From: Favolaschia claudopus | Lineage: Eukaryota; Basidiomycota; Agaricomycetes; Agaricales; Mycenaceae | Assembly: GCA_037176885.1 (NCBI GenBank) | Contig: JAWWNJ010000025.1 | Coordinates: 310,001 to 374,000 of the forward strand | DNA length: 64,000 nt | Direction of reading: 5' to 3' | In this document: positions 34,249 to 47,426 of the stretch, piece by piece | How positions within the stretch are numbered: position 1 is the first letter of the stretch | How the letters are laid out: each line of letters begins with the position of its first letter | The notes under the pieces: model-generated | Databases searched by the model: none | The model's input: only the letters and a program-made list of their open reading frames with translations | What the model was told of the DNA's origin: nothing | Program-made: the position numbers and the translations under genes

Positions 34249-36565
34249 TTGGTCGAGTGCGCTGGGCGAGGGAAGGTAGAGTGAATATCTCGTCTGCATG
34301 TACTTGGCGGCGGGATGGGGGGGTTCTGTATACTACTATCGGGTTGGTAACACGTTGACGATCTGGTCGTTTCAAAGCGGTACCAAAGATTTTGAAAACT
34401 CGAACTCGAACTCGATTGAACGGCGTAGGTGAACCAAAGAAGAAAAAATGCCTACGATGAATACTTATAGATGAGCCACGCCTGAACTGATTGGACGGTC
34501 TTGCTCACCGCGAATGATAAACCGGTGGGAAGTGGTGCAAGCGCGGACCTGCGCTATGGGTGCATCCTACACTTTGGATGGACGTGAAGGACGACATTCG
34601 ATTGAGATTGGTTCAAGGTGTTGGAATGTTCACAGATCTAACAGGAGCCTGCACAGTCTTGAAGTTCGATTTCCTTCGACGGGTCAAGCTCGTTTAGAGG
34701 GATTTGAGATTGATTCAACCGCTTACAGTTGGCTCACAAACTATATCTCATAAATCCGGAAAAAAAAAGGGTGCAAAAGAACAAACGAGTATTCTAGTAG
34801 TATTCTGAATAAAACGAGGTTAAGATCGAATCAATCTACCCAAGGCGTTCAGAAGTTAGCTACGATGAAAACCTGTTCCAAGGAACATTATCGAGACCAA
34901 TTCACCATTGAACTTACTACTTGCCAACGACTCTCGACCTTCCGCCGGTAGGCCAGAACCCCGCAGCTTTCATTCTCATGAACGTCTTGACCTTTACAGC
35001 TTGGTGGGATAGAATATATATCCATCTAGTATCGTCCGCGACAGCAGGCGGTTTCACTGGGTTGATGATGATCCTGAAACCCCTTCTTGGAACTTCCCAA
35101 GAGCTCGCATGAGAATGCTACAAGTCGAAGGAAGTAGGAGCAGAAGCAGAAGCGCTAGCAGATGACATGCCATCCAAGTGGCGGACAACCTTGGGACAAT
35201 CATCATCCAAGCCAGCGTGCTGCTGGCGGTCCGAGTCCCACGTCAGCGCTAGCGTCGGCGATATCAGACCTAATGAGTATTTCTCCGTCGGATTCTCAGA
35301 CTCACATGAAGTCTAAGTACTTACTTATTTCGAAGATCGCAGGGATGAACAAGGACTGTCCTGGACTGTCATATGCATGTTTTCGACTGCCCAAACCAAG
35401 TTCAATATCGTGCCGCAGTTGAATAACTATGGAGAAAGACTTTACACTTTCATTTGCCGTCTCCGGTACACTCGGCGCCCGCGGTAATTCAATGGCGAGC
35501 GGGAGGGAGGCGCATGGTGCCAAGGCAGCCTGTGCGAATACATCAAAAGGACCTACCAAAGAAGCCTTTTGAACCGAAGGAAGTCGTCGGTCACGATGTC
35601 GGAGAGCGGCGAGACGTTGATAGGTGTGTTGTTTCCCGTCTCTTGCTGCCATCAAGCGTCGAGAAAAAGGTATCGAAGGGTAGTATACCCATGAACGAAT
35701 CCGATCCCCATGGATGCCAGTCAGCAGTAGTAGTTAGGACGAAAGCATGTAGAATGGACAACCGAAATCGAGAGTTCATCTAAGCCTCCCGGGCCTTGCG
35801 GTGATTCAGAATGACTGAAAACCGACAGCCCAGGCCCCAGAACAGAGAGCGAGCCTGCGGCGCCTTTTCTCGAAGAAATGGTTAGTGGCAGTTGAGTGTT
35901 GTTGACAGTGGGAAGTTGGAAGAAGAACGATGAGTTAAGATCCCGGTCGCGAGCGCGCTGTATCACAGATCAGGTGGCGACTAAAACGTCCTGATGAATC
36001 GCCGCGTTCGGACTCTGTTGAATCAACAACAAACGTTGTTCGCACCTTTTTGGGACAAAGGGATTACTCATCCGATATTACTAGCGAACCATGGGCTATT
36101 TCCAGAATTCAGTTTATCTTTGAACCTTGCAAACCTACGCTGAAGACCAGTGTGATGGCCTTCAGGCTCGATCGTCACGGTGTCCCACTCGTTGAGTTTC
36201 AACTTCAAAGAAAGGTCTAGCTTGGCTCAATCATTGGAAACCCAATCCAACGGGCCGACACTGACCTACATAAGTACTCACTGCGGATGCCAAGGGCCAC
36301 ACGGTGGCGAACAACACCCGCCGTCTAGTAGCGTTCGCGGGTACAAAAGTTATCATCAGTACTTCCCGCAGCTTCCCGCGCGAGCAGGTGAAATAGCTAA
36401 TAACAGAGAAGCGCGGCGGATCCGAACAGCGTGCGAGCCAGCACGGCGATTTTCCGCAACAAAGGCAAGGATGATCATCGAAGTAAGATTCAGAGTTCGA
36501 CTCCACTTTACTTTGAAGTGAGAGAAATAATGAGTTGGCGAGGATCGAGGCTTACCTCTCAGCCT

Positions 36566-36804
36566 CGACGAATATGCAACGCATCATTGGTCCGCGTAGA
36601 TGATTCCTCGATAGCTCGAAGACTGGAATCAGTTTAATTTTTTCGCTTGAGGTTGGCTTGAGGTCATGATGCGACGTGCGGACGCAAGAGCGGACGCGGT
36701 CTGCGTCCTCCGTTGGAGTGAGAGGAATTGTAAGTCAAAAGATGACCTAGCGGCGACGAATATGGGGCGCACCATTGGTTCGCCTAGATATTGCTTCGAT
36801 AGAT
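36566..36804. repeat. Two diverged direct copies of a ~50-bp sequence
   Basis: Copies at 36566-36615 and 36754-36804 share CGACGAATATG, CATTGGT, CGC.TAGAT and TCGATAG blocks in order, about three quarters identical and 188 bp apart. Their nature is unknown; they may belong to an old dispersed repeat. Confidence 0.4.
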
Positions 36805-37597
36805 AACAGCTTGAAATCGTGTGCGAGTCGCTCTAGATAATTGGAGGCGGTGGATGCGTATGTGGTCATTGTGCTCGTCATCCAAACAATCTGTACTCAC
36901 CGGCGTCCTGGACCGATACGTCTGAATCGTTGCTTGAGAAGAATCACACTTTGACTTGCCTTGTCGAGAAACAAGTCGATTTCTGATCGTATTAAGGTTT
37001 AATTTCTCTTTATTTGCGAGGACCGGAGAGCGATCTAGTTAGCGGCCACAATATGTATTATGATCAGCTGTTACTGTACAGTGCGAGTGAACATTCATTC
37101 ACGCTTACCTATAAATACCCGAAGCTTGCAGAACAGAAGAAGTATTGTTCGCAAAGTCTCCATCTTTAGGAAGTCAAGGAGGACTGACACATGGGGTGTC
37201 AATGATACACAGTAACGTGGCTCTTGGCCTGAACCAGGTGAGGACGAAGTTTAAGTGAGAACAAGTCCCGGGGCTCGCAAACGTTGGAAGCCGGGGGAAA
37301 TAGCATAGAATTTCGGAGGGACCTCGCACTTGGCGTGTGGGTTCTTCGCATGTCGAGAGAGTTTGGACACTTGAAATGTGGAGAGTGCATGCTTCCACTG
37401 GGAGGCAGACACCCGAGAATTAGGTTTTCCTGAGCTTGTAGTGCGGCCAGAGGCACCCAGGTAAGTATCGTCCTTGCAACTGAGTTTTCCAAATGAGAAG
37501 GTGTTGCCAGATTTACAACACGGAATTCGGGATGTAGTTATTTGCGACCTAAAAGGCTTGGACATCAACCCGGGCGCTGTCAATCCGGTACCTGTGA

Positions 37598-37813
37598 GTG
37601 TTCGGGCCAAATAGACGTTGAATTTACCGATTTGGGGAGAATTTCGCGAGACTTTGACGGTAAGCTTGAGGGATCGCATCGGCGAAAGAGGTTTCAGCGC
37701 GAGAAAATTCTGAACATCAATTGCCGCCGCTCTCAACCCCAGGTGAGACGTGTTCGGACGAGATAGACATCCGGTTTACCTCTTTAAGAGTGAATTTTCC
37801 GCGCTGCAACTTG
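37598..37813. repeat. Diverged ~64-bp direct repeat, period about 152 bp
   Basis: Copies at 37598-37660 and 37750-37813 share GTGTTCGG, ATAGAC, TTTACC and an AATTT..CGCG..ACTT block in the same order. Possibly a remnant of a tandem array or of an old element. Confidence 0.35.
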
Positions 37814-38646
37814 TCATGAGTGCTCGAGCCAGAAGGTTCGCGGGTCGGCAAACAGAGGGTTCCGGCGTTGTGTTCGAAAGACTCCGACCCCCGGGCTCGA
37901 GGGCATAGCGGTCTTGCAAAGTGTTGCCGATGAGTGAGTTGCCGTTTGAGTAGGAAGCCGATTAAGTATTCCAATGATCGCAGATTCGCAATGACCAACC
38001 AGTAAGTATACCCATAGAAACGATGCTCTTGAACATATGGGCAAAAAAAACCGAGGGTAGCAAGCCTTATTTTGAGATTGGAATGGAGGTGGCGGCGCAT
38101 AGTGCAAAGTGGTAGAATTCAGATATTCGTCGCCGGAATTCCACGCCGCGTAGTAAGTACGCCGACCGAACCGGATACTGTACCAGAGGGAAGGAAAAAA
38201 AATATCAGTCACAAGCCAAGTAAGCGTCGAGGGGCTTTGAATGCCGGGGACAGACGGTATCGCGCGGGATGTGGCGTACATACTACACACGTTGATTCTT
38301 GATTCTTTGAGAGTCGGGCGAAATTGTCGGCAGTGGAATGATGTGCGACCAGCGCAGGAATAGAATTTAGAATTGGATCAATGCTGGGCGCGTAGGCTCA
38401 TGACCCATCCGCCGCGTCCACGCAGTGGCACGCACAAAACTAGCGCTGTCAATGCCCGATTCCGAAGAATTTCTTGGTGTCGGGAGTGGGAACATCGATA
38501 AGCGTTGAAGAATTGAAGCAATGTCAAGCCGACGTTCGAAGGGCGCGTGAGTGGAGGAAGCAGAGGTTCCAGGTTTGCGTTTAGTGTACCAGTTGCACGG
38601 TTGACCTGCATGATGAGGCGCGGTCAAGCACGGTCACATTCCGAGT

Positions 38647-38884
38647 CGGGAATTGACGGGATCAGTCCGGCGTTCCACGTCGGGAAATGCCGCGCGGTAC
38701 CGGGAAACGCCGAAAGAGGTTAGTGGTCTGCTAGCATTCAAAAATCCACGGCTGTCCAGAATTTCAGAGATCCCGACAGTAGGGACGCTTAGCATAATTT
38801 TACCGCCACTTTGGGTTGAGTGAATGGCTGTGAATGGACCATGAGAATTATTGACTTAGTCTTGGCCGTTATCGGGAAATTCCG
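38647..38884. repeat. Cluster of CGGGAAA[N]CCG motifs
   Basis: CGGGAAATGCCG (38681-38692), CGGGAAACGCCG (38701-38712) and the near-palindrome CGGGAAATTCCG (38873-38884), with a related CGGGAATTGACGGG at 38647. Four related half-palindromes in about 240 bp are more than I would expect by chance, but no gene is adjacent. Confidence 0.3.
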
Positions 38885-40320
38885 ATACTCGTATGGAAGA
38901 ATTCATTCGATTCAATCGTTTGGAAGATTTAAGCTTCAAGACGTACGGATCTGAGAGAAGGGTCTCGGGCTGAGACGAGTCTTAAGTGTATGTATTGGCA
39001 GATCATGCTTCAAGTGGTCAGACATCTGTCGAAGAGCATGGGTTCAAGTGGTCTCGGGTGGGAGATCTGCTTCGTTTCTGGGAGAATTCAACTCGAGGCG
39101 GGGGATCAATACAGTTCCGGGGATTCACGCTTCGCGAAGTCATTCGTGGGGGAAAGCACGTAGCGAGTTTTGTTGGTCGCCAATAGCGAGTACCAGATTT
39201 TCTTGCTGCAGATGTAGAACCTGGGTATGAATTTATATGGAAGGTACAATTGAGCGCCACAAAAGCGCCACCGGAGACACGAATGTCTTGTCGGCATTAT
39301 GAAAGCTTGGAATTATATTAATCAGACGGAGAGATGTCCTTTTTGAACGACGATACCGACGCTCAAGGCTGCTCCAAGCACTTGAATTGACAGCTTGGAA
39401 TAGAGTTCAAAAGGTTGTCCGCCGAACAGACCGCTTCGAGATGCCTCGCTGATATCTGAGTATTAGCGAACATGTTTCTATGCGAGAACGGACTCCGATG
39501 CAGCCGTGGCAACATACTCTAGAGCAACTTGGCGTCAAGATCCAAGACGTGCTTCCCGTATATTTACCCAATGAATTGACCAAGTTGCGCAACTGAGTCC
39601 TGGTTAAAACAACAATTGCCTGCTCATCGTTCAGTTACATTTCTCAGCCGGAGAGCGGGGAAGGTTACTTGTGATACTCACCTTGAGAGTCTTCGAGTAC
39701 AATTCCGTCTACACGAGGCAGCATACACATTGATTTACAGTGCGAAACTCTCAGGCGCTCCGAACCCTGCGAATACTCAGCACTTGCATTAAACCAAATG
39801 GATCGGATTTGAGGAAATTACCCTCTGATGACGACGCCGTGCTATCTATTGGGTATCTTCTCGCGTCGTCATTGCAATGAAACATACATAGAGTGCGAAA
39901 GGGTTGACCAAGGTATGTTTTGGTGACTTGGCAGGTGTGAATGTTTCACCGTTGAAAATATTTGAACACGGGCTATGATCAATCCAAGCGCAGCCACTCC
40001 TTCACGCCTTCTGTTGACCTAAACGGAGCACTTGTCGAGAGGAATGGATTGGACATTCATTCGGGCGGCACATGGAACAGTTCTGATGATCACCGAGTGC
40101 CAGAATTTAAACTGAACAAGTAGTATAGCAGGTCAATAGCTTCAGCTGCCTGTTGATTTTCCGAGCCTCAGAACGGCTTGAATGTGGCTTCCAGAGAAAT
40201 TTCGAGGTTGTAGTTGAGTTCAAGGCGCGGTGTGACAGGAGTCACATTATTGTCACGCCAACAGCAAGGCCAGACTGTACAAACCTTCGGCGAGCACACT
40301 GCAGCCAGCGACCGCCGTAT

Positions 40321-43300
40321 ATGTCCGTCAAGCACCTGGAAAGTGAGTATTCAAACCGTTGAATGGATTAGAACAGTCTGATAGCTTTATTTGAAGATTT
40401 TCTGCTTGAGCGCAAGCACCAGCAGACTTTACAGCTGTCCGTGCTTTCAGACTCAAGGCTTGGAATTGACGCCTCCCACTACTTGACCCAGCTCATTGAA
40501 AACCCCCCGTCTCGAGAGCCCCTTCTTGCGGCCACTGGTGGCCTACCTTTGGCGCTAACACAGCGTATCGAGGCAGACTTGCGAACTCTCGAAAGACTAC
40601 GCATTAAACCTGTCTTCGTCTTCCCTGGTTTGAGCCCAAACCGCCGCTGGAAGGCTCATTTGGGGATAGAAAATACTGAAGCGTGCAGAGACAGACGCGA
40701 CGCATGGGCCAAGTACGAGGCTGGGCAGGAGGACGCAGCAACGAAGTTATTTGAGGGGAGGAGCGCGTTTCAGTTGTGGGATTTGTGGAGGATGGTTCTC
40801 CGCATCTTCCGGCATCGGAATGTGGAGTTTATTGTCGCGCCGTATGTTGCGTGGGCGCAGGTTCGTGTTCATGGTGCACTTGACTTTTTTGTGTATTGCA
40901 GCTCAAGTCATGGATTCTATAGCTTATCTATCTCCAACGTCACCCCAAACAATACATCCACGCGATTTACGGGTCGACAGACACACTGTTGTATGCAGGC
41001 GTCGACAAACTCATCACCTCGCTCGATCTAGTATCCGCCACACCCACTTTCACTTTCATTTCTAAACGTTCGCTGATGAACGAGCTCGCTGTGACCGAGG
41101 ACCAATTCCTTGACATCGCCATTCTCGTGGGGTTCACGCATAGCCCGCCTTTCCCCCCTACAATGCACGAGCAAGCTTTGAAGGTCAGTGTTTTTTGACG
41201 CAAGTCGAACTTATTTTGTTTGACGAAGATAACGCAGGCGACTGTCGACATGGTAAAATACTACAAGTCCGGCCATGCTGCCGTATCCGCATTTGCGGAG
41301 CACCCCGCTGTAAAAAGTATCGCGTACACCGAGCACTATGCACGGACGCGGAGTATGGTAGGTTTTTGTTAGTTTCGTTATTTTTCGTCGATTCTCACCG
41401 CAAATAGGTCCGCTATGCTTTAGTTCTCTCCGCCGAGGGAGTGGTACTCCCCTTGTCCGTTTCTGGAGGAGGTGGACCCGGTGTTGGTGCTCAGGGCGGG
41501 CTACCAGGTGCGCATTTGCATACTGTAGCTTTTTATGTTCATAACTCATTCGTATGTTTGCAGGTGCGGACCGTGGTGGTCCCGGGGGGCCCACGGCAGC
41601 AGACGTGCCGACCGACCTGCACGATGTATTCACAAACCGTTTACCCGACGAGGTCTGTCCCCACCTATTTCACCTATCGTTCCTCATACCCCTGCTCACC
41701 CATCACCCGCCCCTCAGATATTCTTCTACCTTTCACGCGGCCTCCTCGGCCCGCAAGCGCTCGTATGGCTCACCAGCGGGCAGATCATCGAGCCGCCGCC
41801 TCTCGACAACGGCGAGACGACCGAATACAAGCGGTTCGTCAAGGAGGTCGTGACGGACGGACAGACGGGCCCGCGTGCGACGGCGTTGGCGCTCTTGTCT
41901 TCTGTCATGCACCAGTATTGGTCAAACAGGAAGATTACGGGATTCTTTTGGTTCGAGCAGCCTGGACCGCATTCGCAGAAGGGGGTACAGCATAATGCGC
42001 CGCAGACGGTACAGGTGCGCCTTGTTTTGATTGGTGTGCATGGTACGGTGTTGATTGTCTGCGAACAGCTCGCAGACCGTGTATCTGGGTGGAACGTTTC
42101 ATATGCAGTCGTTGAAGAGGAGCTGAGGAGACAGAATGTACGCTTTTCTTCTTCGTGCATCATTTGTTGTCAATGACCCAACGTACAGTCCGCCACGATC
42201 GACTTTGCGCTCTGCCTCGGTGCGACGTCGTCAGAACGGCTCGCAGGGCGGACTAAGGGCAAGCCAGCTTCGTCTCCCCTCGATAAGAAGGATGAGGTTG
42301 TGGCCAATGTGATCTGGAGGTTTTTGGAGCTGCGAGGGTGAGTGTGTGCTTCGTTCTCTCGATTCGGGAGCGGGGTGATGTTTGGTGGATGGTGGAAGAG
42401 AGTCACTTTCGCCCCCTTGTCCTGACATCTGGCTCACTCAATACTCACTCATTTTCAGCTTCCTCCTCAACACACACACCCACTCTCCTCTCGCTCGGGC
42501 CATGTACGCCGCGATCAAGGGCTCGAAGGTAAACGACAAGTTCCAGGACCCGCTGTACCTCTTCCTCGAGCTCGTACGCGCCGGGGTGATGCACGGCCAT
42601 CTATGGAGCGGGCGGGCGTTCAGTGGGGGACCCAGTTTTGGGACTGGTGAGTTGTCGATCGTTCTATCTGATTCATTCAGAGCTATTCAGCTTATTGGTT
42701 CCCTTTCCTTCGTGCTATAGATGAAGAAAAGGCATGCATGTTACTGGTTATGCGTGTGCTCAGCATCGTGCCGCTTAATTTCAAGGTGTGTGTGCTGGCT
42801 GCTTCGTGAGGAAGTATAGCAGCTGCTGAATCAATCTGTTTTGCAGTCCCAGCCGTGGTCTGCGCCGCTCTCGCGTGAATTGCTCGTCTTCAACTCGTTT
42901 GTACGTAGCTTGACTCGTGCTTTGAGGACATTACTTGAGGTGGGTTTGTTTACTCCTCTTGACGTACATAATTCTTCGACGACGCTCATGCTCATGCCTC
43001 CCTCCTGTAGGTGGCATCCCTGAACATGCTTCTTCGCAATGATGCGCGGCGCGCGCGGGACGATTTATTGGATATCGCTCTGAGCTTGCCGTTCCAGACT
43101 GAGGTAAATTACTACCTTCCATCCACTCCCATCCCTTTCTGTCTGTCTGTTCTGTCACGGCATTCGCATAATTATGTCTCGTTCCCGCCCCTTTTCGTCC
43201 CATTGCTGATGACTGGATGTTTCTATACAGGTCAACACTGGGTTTGGTGTACTTGGCAAAGTTTACCTGGATGCGCTGACGCACATCAACAACCGTACGC

Positions 43301-44540
43301 GCGTGCGGGACCCAAATGCGCCTGGGGTGAAGGAAGCCAAGGTGGGTTCTTCTGTCTTGATTATCCTGCTTGCTTTCCTTTTCTTTTGCCCCCGACCTGA
43401 TCGACAAACCCGTCTCTCTGTCTTCGGCTGGCTGGCGGCAGCGTATTTATGTTTGCCGCCGGTGTACGCTTGTCGAGCGGCGTTGACGCATACGGCTGTG
43501 GGTGTCGTGAATGCTGAATTCGTTGTCGTCGGATTTGTCGTCCGTCCGACTATTGTTGCCGCCGACGTAACTTTGGGTGACGGCGGCGGCGTTCGCGTTC
43601 GCATTCGCATGGACGCTTGCTGCCGTCGCGAATATCGTCGGCATTGAGTAGTGTGTACACTGGTGGCTCCATGTTACGAAAGCTTCTGCCGTCGCTTTTC
43701 TCTCAGCCGTGCAGATCCTGCTCATCCTTGTCCCCTCCGTTCGCACGATACGATAATGAACTGACGTATGTCTTTTTGTGTGCAGGCTATGGCTCTTGAG
43801 ATTTGTGAAGAGACGTTCCCCGGTGTCAAGTATCCGAAGCATGAGGTGGAACGCGGGTTTAGGTTCTGGGATGTGGTGAGTTTTGTTCTCCTGTGTCTGC
43901 CTTTTCGTGCTATGGGCGAGGGTTTGTTGCCCTGTGCATCTTCTCCATTTTTGACATATGGTGCTGTGCGGGAAATATCGCGAAGAAAGCGGCTATCTAT
44001 CTGCACAGCACACAGCGTTTACTTTGTTTTTGGGCGCCCATCCATCTCATGGGATGCAGTCGGTATGAGCTGGAAGGTGTCAGATTGGTTCAATGCCCCC
44101 GGCATGAGTATTCGTGCAATATTTTTTCTTGCTGCGCCGCTCAATGTTTTCCTTTTCTGCTGCGACGGCATTCTCACGCCTTGCACATGCTTCACCCCGT
44201 TTTGTTTTCGGCCCCGTGTATTCCGTTTGGAGACGCGGTAGGCGCGATTTCTCACACACACGCACGCAGTGGGCGGGCGAAACGTGCATCGTCTAATGTG
44301 TTCTTTTCCCTGGGTCGGCGCTGAACAAGGCGCGATGGACACGTTTGAAGCCGTGTAGTAGCCGTCTTATCGTTCCTGCCCTTGTCGATTCGGTGTACCT
44401 GCATTGATCTTGTTGCTGATGCTGCTTTCTATCAGGCGCTTACCGCGATGCGGCAGCTACATTCTGAAGGGGCGGTATTGAGAGAGTTGATTGACCAGTT
44501 CGAGGCAGCGGAAGCATGGTTGGCGCCCATGCGGCCTTGA
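40321..44540 (+). CDS. MKT1: MKT1-like post-transcriptional regulator (PIN/XPG-N protein)
   Basis: Sixteen exons (first 40321-40342, then 40397-40860, 40923-41183, 41238-41357, 41408-41507, 41564-41652, 41718-42014, 42069-42137, 42189-42337, 42459-42646, 42721-42785, 42847-42939, 43011-43103, 43231-43341, 43786-43875, 44436-44540) give 771 aa, near the length of yeast Mkt1. The start MSVKHLE matches the family. The XPG-N/PIN fold spans about 1-270 (LGIDASHYL with D32, PVFVFPGL, AIYGSTDTLLY), followed by Mkt1 N- and C-domains. In yeast Mkt1 works with Pbp1 in the cytoplasm to control translation and mRNA stability and supports M2 dsRNA satellite maintenance; that role is transferred by homology. 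Typical PIN acid residues are only partly present, so it may not be a nuclease. Introns 14 and 15 are 444 and 560 nt, far longer than others here. Confidence 0.88.
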
Positions 44541-46338
44541 ATGAAATTGCTGGAGCGGGATATGTGGCGGCGAGGCCCAGCCTCTTGGATGATGTCAATA
44601 TCACAAAAAAATTGTTGTGCCTTTTGGGATCGTCATTCGGATAATTAAACGCACAAGACTGAGTGTCAGATGAGGGGCCACCACCGAGAAAGGTATAATT
44701 GTTTGGGTACGATAAGGACACTACAAGGACGACGGGATATGTGGATAAAGATCAGGTCGAACATTTCGGAGTGGTGACTCTGAGCGTCGGGAGAAAAGCA
44801 GCAGGACACCGAAGTTCATAGGGTTAGGGTCAGACAGTGATGTCACAGTGTGACTTCGCGCGTTCATTTCTCTCTTCGACGCACGTCGTGTGAGGCGTCT
44901 GCCGGGCTAGTGGACCTCACTATTGGATTCTGATACCTTCTCATGGGAGCTATGCCTGCATTAAGAAGCTCGCTGGACACCTCAAGACCTCACTTCGCCG
45001 CTTGTACTCGTCTTCTAAAAATCAGCCACTCAGAGTGCCTCAAATTGCCTGAAATTGTAACCTCTCAGCCCGCTTCAGTTTAATTTAATACAACACAACC
45101 GGATGGACTCGTCACCCATCTTCATCTGCGTTTTTACTGCGATTTTTACGATATTGAGCAAGGAGGCGACAGCACACTAATTTTGCTCAAGCACGACATC
45201 TGCAAGCCCTTTCTGCTTCTTGCTGGCAGGCAATACGTAGCCGCTTTGGCCACCGATGACTACTACGGCCCGCCGATGTCGGGAGTGAAGTCCTGAGCTC
45301 CTTGAACCGCCGCGATTCTCAGGTTTGCCACTCAAGCACGCTGTAAACCCACATTCCGAAGTCGCTAGCAGTCCAGAAAGGAGTTAACGCGTCTCCGGCA
45401 ATCCAGGTCTAGGCGGTGTCTAGGTGATTTCTCTCCTCGCCCTTGGTCTGCCACGCATCCCGCCTCAAGTGCTTGTGCGCTCCCACGAATCGGACATTGG
45501 CTGAAATACCAATTACTTGGAAGTTGGTGGGAGCTGTCGCGACGCAAAATACAAGGTCTGAGCCGCATCACCGTGCCAGATGGGCCGAGATGTATTTCAA
45601 AGTTGAAAATAGGGCGCGATGGCTGCGCGATGCTTGGAGCATTCACTGTTCACGATGCATGTTTCTACTTTACCGCGTGCGAAAACACGATATACTTAAA
45701 TCCATGCCCCAAGGATCTTGCGGCCGCTTAATCAACATTCTTGCCGTTCAGTCCAGTGCCCACGGGCGACTGGAGCCTGGGGGAAGCGCTTGCGGGCGCA
45801 TGCTTTCAGTCAAAGAAACGAAGGGTCGCCGAAAATGCTAAAGGTAAGCCATACCTTGCCATGTACATACAACATGTGTATCTTACCCAATCTCAGGTTC
45901 TCTACACTTTGAGAAATTCCAGTGACCAGCCATATACAGCAAGCCAGCGACGTGCGGGTGGGATGGCTCATGATTGGAATTTTTCAAGCCCAGGAGATCC
46001 GAGTTTCACACGACCCGCCGCATCTTTCGACTATCTTTCGTGGCTTGCGGACTACGGTGCGTTGGGCCGACTTCGGATTCCTCATGGGGCTGAAAATTGT
46101 GTCTGCTTAGTAAGCACCGAAGAGAATCTCACCAGCCCAATTTGGCGAAGGATGTTCACACACCCGATTTGATCTTGTTCGCACACACAAACCCGATTTG
46201 GGGCTTAAAGCCGAAAGAATGGTGTTTGGCACCGCCTGGTAAGGCCTCTTATAAGACGCCACTACGTGGGGGCAGGTCCCCTGTTCGCTGGCCAGCCAAA
46301 CAACATCGACGCGGGTCGAAATCATCTTCGCCAGCAAA
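44541..46338. other. Intergenic, 1.8 kb
   Basis: No supported gene. A TATAAG near 46250 lies about 90 bp upstream of the next start codon and may be its core promoter. Confidence 0.45.
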
Positions 46339-47426
46339 ATGTATCCCGTCCACATCGCTTTGGCGGCGTCGACTTCTCGTTCTTCGTCTGATATTGAAGG
46401 AGGTCTCGTCGTCGACAAGACTCGCCCCAATGCACTTCTTTCACCCACAAACAACGGTATTCGGGTCATTCAACTCGTCGAAATGCCCGCCCCTCCCCGT
46501 CGCAGTCCCCCCAGCTCTGCATCTGCATCTACCATGTCTTCGTCGGCATACTCGTCGTCTAGCTCCTCCTCCATGGATGTCGACGCTGAGGAGCTGGATG
46601 AGGATCTGGATGAGGATTGCGACTCGTATTGCTCCAGCGCCGCCGAGGAGGAAGACGATGAGGAGGAAGCCTTCGCAAGGGAAGCTGAGGAGAGCAAAAT
46701 GCGCCGCATTGTGAATTGGCGCAACGACATTGACTGTTCTTCGACACTACACCATTCCCTTTCAACATCTCCTATCACACCGAGACCTCAGCTGGTGCCG
46801 CCGCCCCTGTCTTTGTCTCCGACGACACCGACTCGAAATTCATGTGTGTCCTCTTTGTCTTTGTCTTACATCTCTTTCTTTGTGATCTGATTTTTTTTTT
46901 CTTCTCAGCACGCAAACGCTCAGCGTCCGCTTCTTCCTCTTTCTCCGGGTTTTCCCTTCCGTGCTCAAAACGCTCACGCACGTCGAGTGTATACTGCACG
47001 GCTGGCCCGTCCGAATCTTCGCGGGTGGTTGACACTCTCCCGACGGAATTTACGCCACAAGCGGCCCGCCATGTTCCCGCACCACTTTTCCTTGCACCTC
47101 CCTCTCCTACAAATCTCGCGAGGCGGCATACTTCCCCACGACACCAACGAAATCTCTCCTCGCCCTCTGCTCATTTAGCCGCACCTCCCGCTTCGCTATC
47201 GGCCCCCGCTCTAGTGTCTCCTACCACACCTACTCCCGACCTGCATCGCGCGCTATCGATGACTTCCTCGGCGTCCCCCCGCGAGGCCGTCTGTTCCGCT
47301 TGTGATCGCGCCTTCACCAGCGTTCGGGCTTTTCGCGTGCACGCGTTGCGCGACAGCGACGCCGATGCGAGCGCAGCGTGCGAAGCTGCCGTCGCGTACG
47401 CCCAGGAAGCCGGTCGCTCGCCCTGA
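46339..47426 (+). CDS. Unknown Ser-rich, acidic-patch protein with a C-terminal zinc-finger-like motif
   Basis: Two exons (46339-46843, 46909-47426) give 340 aa. I do not recognise a family. A serine run is followed by a strongly acidic stretch (about 80-120, alternating Glu/Asp) and the ordered peptide MRRIVNWRNDID. The second half is Pro/Ser-rich with basic patches (ARKRSASASSSF). It ends in CSACDRAFTSVRAFRVHAL, which has the C-x2-C...F...H layout of a C2H2 finger but lacks an obvious second His, so zinc binding is uncertain. The composition suggests a nuclear regulatory protein, which is inference only. The intron is canonical, with a strong poly-pyrimidine tract before CTTCTCAG. Confidence 0.55.

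Larger units (their letters stand above)
34249..40320. other. Gene-poor 6-kb region
   Basis: I see no supported gene. Contents that can be named are short diverged direct repeats (36566-36804 and 37598-37813), a cluster of CGGGAAA-type motifs (38647-38884), and a hexamer run GAACTC at about 34387-34404. It could be decayed transposon sequence. The last 300 bp should contain the promoter of the MKT1-like gene. Confidence 0.45.
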
